Positions 62,903-64,000 of a stretch of DNA of 64,000 nt are shown here, one piece after another (the first letter of the stretch is position 1; each line of letters begins with the position of its first letter). The translations under genes were made by a program, and so were the position numbers. The DNA is from Compostimonas suwonensis (lineage in GTDB: Bacteria; Actinomycetota; Actinomycetes; Actinomycetales; Microbacteriaceae), in assembly GCF_002797855.1 (NCBI RefSeq), contig NZ_PGFB01000003.1, positions 496,001 to 560,000 of the forward strand, in the 5' to 3' direction. The notes beneath the pieces were generated by a model. The model made no database searches and had not been told where the DNA came from. It worked only from the letters and a program-made list of their open reading frames with translations.

Positions 62903-63392
62903 ATGAGAGCAATCCAGTTCGAAGAATACGGTCCGCCGAGCGTCGTGCACGTCGCCGAGGTGGAGGAGCCGCACGCCGGAGCGAACGAGATCCGGCGTGC
63001 GGGCCTCCGGGGTCTCGCCGGGGGAGACCCGCATACGCTCCGGCGAGCTGCGGGAGGCGATGCCCACGACGTTCCCGTATCGCACCGGGTTCGACGCAGC
63101 CGGGGTCGTGGCCATCGTCGGCGACCCGGCGCGCGTTGTGACGATCGCCGACGTCACGGCGCCGGAACACGGCGTGCACCTGTCGTACGGCGCGCCGACC
63201 AGCGACCCCGACGCGACCCTCGTGGCCGCCGATCCGCTCGCGGTGCACGGCCTCGCGATCGCGGTCGCGCTGGCCGACGAGGGGCGGCTGCGGATGCCGG
63301 TCGCCGCCGTCTTTCCCTTCACCGAGGCCGCGGCCGCCCACGAGCTGAGCGAGACCCGTCACGCCCGCGGGAAGATCGTGCTCGTGAGCTGA
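62903..63392 (+). pseudogene. Decayed NADP-dependent quinone oxidoreductase
   Basis: The first 31 codons read MRAIQFEEYGPPSVVHVAEV... as in a quinone-oxidoreductase-like MDR protein. One extra C near 62995 then shifts the frame. The protein resumes in the next frame as RASGVSPGETRIRSGELREA up to GFDAAGVV. It then jumps to VAIVGDPARVV, so about 110 codons of the cofactor-binding middle are missing. The normal C-terminus ends HARGKIVLVS at 63392. Total remaining coding is about 160 codons where about 305 are expected. Frameshift plus deletion rule out function. Confidence 0.85.
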
Positions 63393-63431
63393 CGGCGGAG
63401 GCGTCATGCAGAGCGGCGTGACGCAGCCGCG

Positions 63432-64000
63432 TCACGCAGCCGGACGGAGCTCCTGCACGCGGAACGCCACGGGAACCGCCGCGACGGCGATCCCGGCCGA
63501 CAGGGCGAGGGCCACGCCGAATCCGCCTCCCGCAGCGCCGAAGGCGGTGAAGAGCAGGCCGGCGAAGGCGATCGCGGTGGCTCCGCCCGCGGCGTCCGTG
63601 ATGGAGACGGCGGCGCTGTTGAAGCCCTGATCTCGCTCCGTCGAGTAGCCGAGCACGAGGGTGGAGATCCGCGGGAAGACGAGCCCCATGCCCGCGGCGG
63701 CGACGAGCCAGCCCGCGGCGGCGACGGGCACGGGGAGAAGCAGCCACGCGTTGACGAGCTGGACGATCAGCCCCGCCATGAGCAGGAGGGTGCCGACTCG
63801 CATGACAGCGGCGTGCGGGATGCTCTCGCTGAGCCGCCCCTGCACCGCCGATGCGCCCGCCCAGGCGAGCGCGCCGATCGTGAGGATGAGGCCCGCGAGC
63901 CAGGGCGGGAGGTCGTAGCGATCCTGCAGCAGGTAGGGCAGGTACACCTCCGTGGAGAAGAACGCGGCGGCGACGAGACCGCGCAGCAGCACCGTCGCGG
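63432..64000 (-). CDS. MFS transporter, C-terminal part (cut by window edge)
   Basis: The last 189 residues of a major facilitator protein, with about six membrane helices (the second half of a twelve- or fourteen-helix carrier). The loop GRLSESIPHAAVMRVG and the late motif GLVFPRISTLVLGYSTERDQGFNSAAVSITDAAGG fit a DHA-type drug or metabolite exporter. The N-terminal half lies beyond the right edge, so the subfamily and start cannot be given. It ends 39 bases from the pseudogene's stop, convergently. Confidence 0.82.
   Translation of the reverse strand, partial: ATVLLRGLVAAAFFSTEVYLPYLLQDRYDLPPWLAGLILTIGALAWAGASAVQGRLSESIPHAAVMRVGTLLLMAGLIVQLVNAWLLLPVPVAAAGWLVAAAGMGLVFPRISTLVLGYSTERDQGFNSAAVSITDAAGGATAIAFAGLLFTAFGAAGGGFGVALALSAGIAVAAVPVAFRVQELRPAA

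Noticed and set aside
60211-64000. Genomic island integrated at the initiator tRNA
   Set aside because: The downstream genes look strain-variable, but there is no integrase and no repeat of the tRNA 3' end within the window.

Overview
The window is high-GC actinobacterial DNA, most likely from a Microbacteriaceae-type organism (order Micrococcales). This rests on the proteins (MshB, AdnA/AdnB, DUF3107, DUF3117, UPF0182, a DapC of the actinobacterial type), frequent GTG starts, and very frequent use of the GGATGCC/GGCATCC motif. No phage, transposase or CRISPR array was seen.

Layout. 1-1800: the efeU-efeO ferrous iron uptake operon, reading leftward behind a DtxR/IdeR-like box. 2280-3692: a lone membrane glycosyltransferase of visibly lower GC. 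3959-13484: mshB, fdxA-dapC, gltA, dapD and dapE divergent, a PIG-V-like mannosyltransferase, DUF3117, an O-methyltransferase and tatB. 13659-18558: a DHA2 multidrug transporter, a succinate-semialdehyde-type dehydrogenase, a lipoprotein and a MazG-like protein. 18587-22237: mrp, DUF1003 and an MgtE-N/CBS protein, plus a stress-type membrane protein. From memory, the order mshB ... fdx-dapC ... dapD/dapE ... DUF3117 ... O-methyltransferase ... tatB ... mrp-DUF1003-MgtE is the Rv1170-Rv1234 order of Mycobacterium tuberculosis, so this is an old chromosomal backbone.

22341-45598: aminopeptidase P, a PHP phosphoesterase, then a second conserved backbone block: DEAD-box helicase, ferritin-like protein, DUF3107, adnA-adnB, a phosphotransferase-like protein, nudC, uvrD2, a cyclodehydratase/ThiF-like protein, a zinc metalloprotease, a PDZ-Lon protease and UPF0182 (comparable with Rv3211-Rv3193c). 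Two members carry degenerate motifs: the phosphotransferase-like protein lacks its catalytic Asp, and NudC lacks all four zinc-ribbon cysteines.

45710-60134: a surface LPXTG protein, then a carbohydrate-uptake locus. It holds a GH36 alpha-galactosidase, a 1133-residue DUF5107-TPR protein, an AraC regulator, a CUT1 ABC transporter (two permeases and a binding protein, no ATPase), an aldose-epimerase-like protein and an NAD-dependent epimerase/dehydratase. Two 71-bp promoter copies in inverted orientation flank the AraC gene, each with an identical 25-bp block, and tie both arms of the locus into one regulon. This is the most interesting system in the window.

60211-64000: an initiator tRNA with a strong terminator, followed by strain-variable-looking genes: an oxidoreductase/XRE/membrane-protein operon with two matched operator palindromes, a TetR regulator, a decayed quinone-oxidoreductase pseudogene and a truncated MFS transporter. 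Three intergenic regions carry an 83-bp palindromic repeat family, and two others carry shorter palindromes.
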